Assembly (NCBI RefSeq): GCF_029168945.1
Contig: NC_083601.1
Coordinates: 34,523,660 to 34,587,659 of the forward strand
Direction of reading: 5' to 3'
DNA: 64,000 nucleotides
Origin: Cannabis sativa
Taxonomy: Eukaryota > Streptophyta > Magnoliopsida > Rosales > Cannabaceae
The position numbers and the translations under genes were made by a program. Shown here piece by piece: positions 61,640 to 64,000 of this stretch (its first letter is position 1; each line of letters begins with the position of its first letter). A model generated the notes under the pieces. It was not told the DNA's origin. It was given only the letters and a program-made list of their open reading frames with translations, and searched no databases.

Positions 61640-63108
61640 TTTTAATTCATTAATCAATTCCAAATAGTGAACTAAGAGGAGAAGGTATATAGACTGCCAT
61701 AAAGATTTTCCTCTAATAGTGGTGAACATATGCAAGCTTAAAGTGTCTATCTATAGATTAAAACAAACATCTCACAAATTGGTATTATATCATCTTTTCC
61801 TTTAGGTTTGAAAAGAGAATTATGGAAATAATTATATACCAGAAAGTTAGTGGGAGTAATATTTGTTTTATACGTCGACAATATGTTACTTGCAAATGAT
61901 GATAAAAGTTTTCTATATAAGTTGAAATCATTCATATCTTAAATTATTATTTTGAGATAAGGAATATAAATAATATATATAATTTTAATTAATTAGAGAG
62001 TAGTCACAGCATCTCTGATTAAATAAAATTATGTATTATTCATCAGATATAACTTTTATCTTTAAGTGTGATAAATTCAACTCGAACCAGCATCTGAAAA
62101 ATGATCTGGAGTGAGAATAAATTAAGAACATTCATTTGCTTCTATTTTAGAAGCCTAATGTATGCCTAAGAGTCTGAATAAGACTTTGCATTACATTTGT
62201 TTCAGGATCGTTAAGTAGTATCAGAATAATTAAAGTTAAGACCACTTTATTTTTCATACAAAGTGATGAGGTATCTTTAAGATACTAAAAATTATATTCA
62301 TACATATTTTAAGATGAATTGACCATCTGGAAATATAGTTAACCAATTAGATTCTAACATACTTCACTGGTTGTATTTATTCACGTAAATCAATATTTTA
62401 TTACGTCGTTAAGATTACCTGTAAGTTATATTGTAGAGAATCTTGATTGTTATTTCCACTATAGAAGTCAGATTCATTTATTGTTTTGAGGATACATCTC
62501 GTATGATGTATTATAGAGTTTCATAGTAGGCCTAGAGTTCAGAATTACAGTTTCATTGGGCCATTAAGAAAATTTTGCGATAAATTCAGCTACAATATTT
62601 ATGACTAATAACTCTAAGAGTACTGGTCGAAGCTAGCATATCGACATTAAGTATTTAGCCATAAAAAGGCGTGATAAGTGGTCATTAATCACGCAAACTG
62701 AATTGGGTGATCGCATAGATCCTTGACTAAAGGCATGCCGCAACACAAATTCAAGGATCATAAATTAAATATGGGATTCAGTTAACCCATATGCAGTTTT
62801 TTTTTATTTGTACAACCAAAAATTATTTAATGAAACTCTAATTTCGATATTTTCTCATATTTATGTGCACCTTAATTTCATCTGAGAAAATTATCGTAAT
62901 AGGACCTGAATAAACATAAGGGTTAGGGTTTATTCACTTAAGTACATTGCCACATAAAGTACATTGTTATATAGTAAATGTATTGTAATACATGGAAGAT
63001 AATACTCGATTCATAATGAGGACATGTCGCTATGATTCGTATGTTTATTATATAATGAGGAACGTTGGGTTTGAATATTTTAGTTTAAATGCTGACCAAG
63101 TGGGAGAA
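61640..63108 (+). pseudogene. Decayed Copia reverse transcriptase-RNase H remnant
   Basis: Fragments in several frames match the RT end and RNase H of Copia pol. About 61730-61770 reads CKLKVSIYRLKQT (family: CKLKRSIYGLKQ). About 61840-61900 corresponds to the strand with the YVDDI motif, now mutated to YVDNM-like sequence. About 62570-62760 corresponds to the RNase H end, including a TKGMPQHKFKDH-like block. Stops and indels are dense, so this copy is far older than the other two. A purine tract AAGTGGGAGAA at 63098-63108 precedes the LTR. Confidence 0.75.
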
Positions 63109-63625
63109 TATTAGAATATTTTATTTATGGAAATTATTTTCTAATTAAGGAAATGATTTTCTATTTAAGGAAATAAATAAATAATTGATTTTCTGTTAAA
63201 TGAATATTTTATATTCATTGAATCTGAACAAAATCAATTATGTAATATTCTATATATGGTCAGATTTCTATATTCATTACCTGATTTGATTTCCTGAATT
63301 AATTGTCAAAATATTCTGACAATTAATGTGGCACAGATACTGATGGAGTATCTCACCTATAAATATAGGGTCTCGGTCCCCGAACTCCTCACTCATTCTG
63401 TTCATAACAGCAAAATCCATCTAAAGAGAGTTGAGAGAGCGAGGAAGCCCGATTACCCACACCAACCAGTTTCCTTTGCAGATCAAAGCTTATGTGGGTT
63501 TGAAGCTCTAGAATCAATAGCTGGAGGTATTTCGATCCTTATTCATAATATATATATGTTTGATTTAATTCTGCATTTTATACATAAACATATATATTTC
63601 AGTTTATACATATAAATGTCTAACA
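63109..63625 (+). repeat. 3' LTR of the decayed Copia element
   Basis: 517 bp directly after the purine tract. It starts TATTAG, probably a mutated TGTTAG, and ends TCTAACA. It contains TATAAATATA at about 63357, a plausible LTR promoter, followed by a leader-like stretch. No matching 5' LTR is seen in the window. Confidence 0.75.
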
Positions 63626-64000
63626 GTGACGTGGGGCGTAAAAAAGGAAAGAGAGTGATGGGATTTCTATCATAACATATCCATTTGAAAAAAAACAAGA
63701 GAAAAATAGATAAGACAGAGCCAGCTGAAAGAAAGTTGCATTATCGCCTTTCTTTTTAAATAAGCAACAAGCGAGAAACTTGACTTTGAGAAAGAAGTGC
63801 CTAGCTAACTATTAAAATATTAGTAAAGGTGCCTTAGTCTATCTATAGGTTGGGGCTATTTTTTCTCGTTAGCGCCCCTACCCTAAACTATTAATTTTTT
63901 TTTTTTTGAATGGCCCTAAACTATTAATTTAGTCATACTCTTCAAGACCTTCCTTTAACAAGTAAGCAAGTAAACTACCTTTTGAAAACCTTACGAATAG
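63626..64000. other. Window edge, nothing recognised
   Basis: No gene or bounded repeat recognised. Confidence 0.4.

Overview
The window is nuclear DNA from a flowering plant, very probably a eudicot. It is AT-rich, its genes are split by GT-AG introns, and its proteins belong to plant families (cytokinin response factor, NDR1/HIN1-like, G-box binding factor). The intergenic DNA is full of Copia retrotransposons, MITEs and T/A homopolymers. I cannot fix the species.

Layout. 1-717: mostly featureless, with one possible terminal exon on the minus strand. 718-7811: a complete but broken Copia element with near-identical LTRs and a 5-bp target duplication. 8868-9872 (-): an AP2/ERF transcription factor of the CRF type. 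10-17 kb: intergenic DNA with several inverted-repeat elements, including a 1.1-kb TIR element (14114-15216) filled with GC-rich hairpin units. 17312-19543 (-): a four-exon class I ubiquitin-conjugating enzyme. About 20.4-20.85 kb: a decayed LINE fragment. 23238-23975 (-): a single-exon NHL/LEA-2 membrane protein. 24-29.9 kb: AT-rich intergenic DNA. 29915-34914: a second Copia element (minus strand) with two identical 277-bp LTRs but a broken gag-pol. 35.5-38.65 kb: a cluster of four inverted-repeat elements, one of them a long C-rich/G-rich hairpin. 40588-42828 (+): the exosome subunit RRP41 in 11 coding exons. 43359-43834 (+): two identical initiator tRNA-Met genes. 43973-44324: a 5'-truncated LINE with a 24-bp target duplication. 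44981-47170 (-): a glucose-6-phosphate 1-epimerase-like enzyme in 8 exons. 48-54.4 kb: intergenic DNA. 54449-57567 (-): a GBF3-like bZIP factor in 12 coding exons, with a probable leader exon near 59.33-59.5 kb. 61.6-63.6 kb: a decayed Copia 3' half with one LTR.

The host genes form no operon or obvious pathway. They are ordinary unlinked genes for transcription control, ubiquitylation, RNA decay, sugar-phosphate metabolism and membrane-associated defence. The most connected feature is that both intact-looking Copia elements carry primer-binding sites complementary to the 3' end of the initiator tRNA-Met that is encoded twice in the same window. All exon boundaries were read by eye. For the four spliced genes the exon lengths sum to an open frame that ends in a stop, and this internal consistency is the main support for the models.
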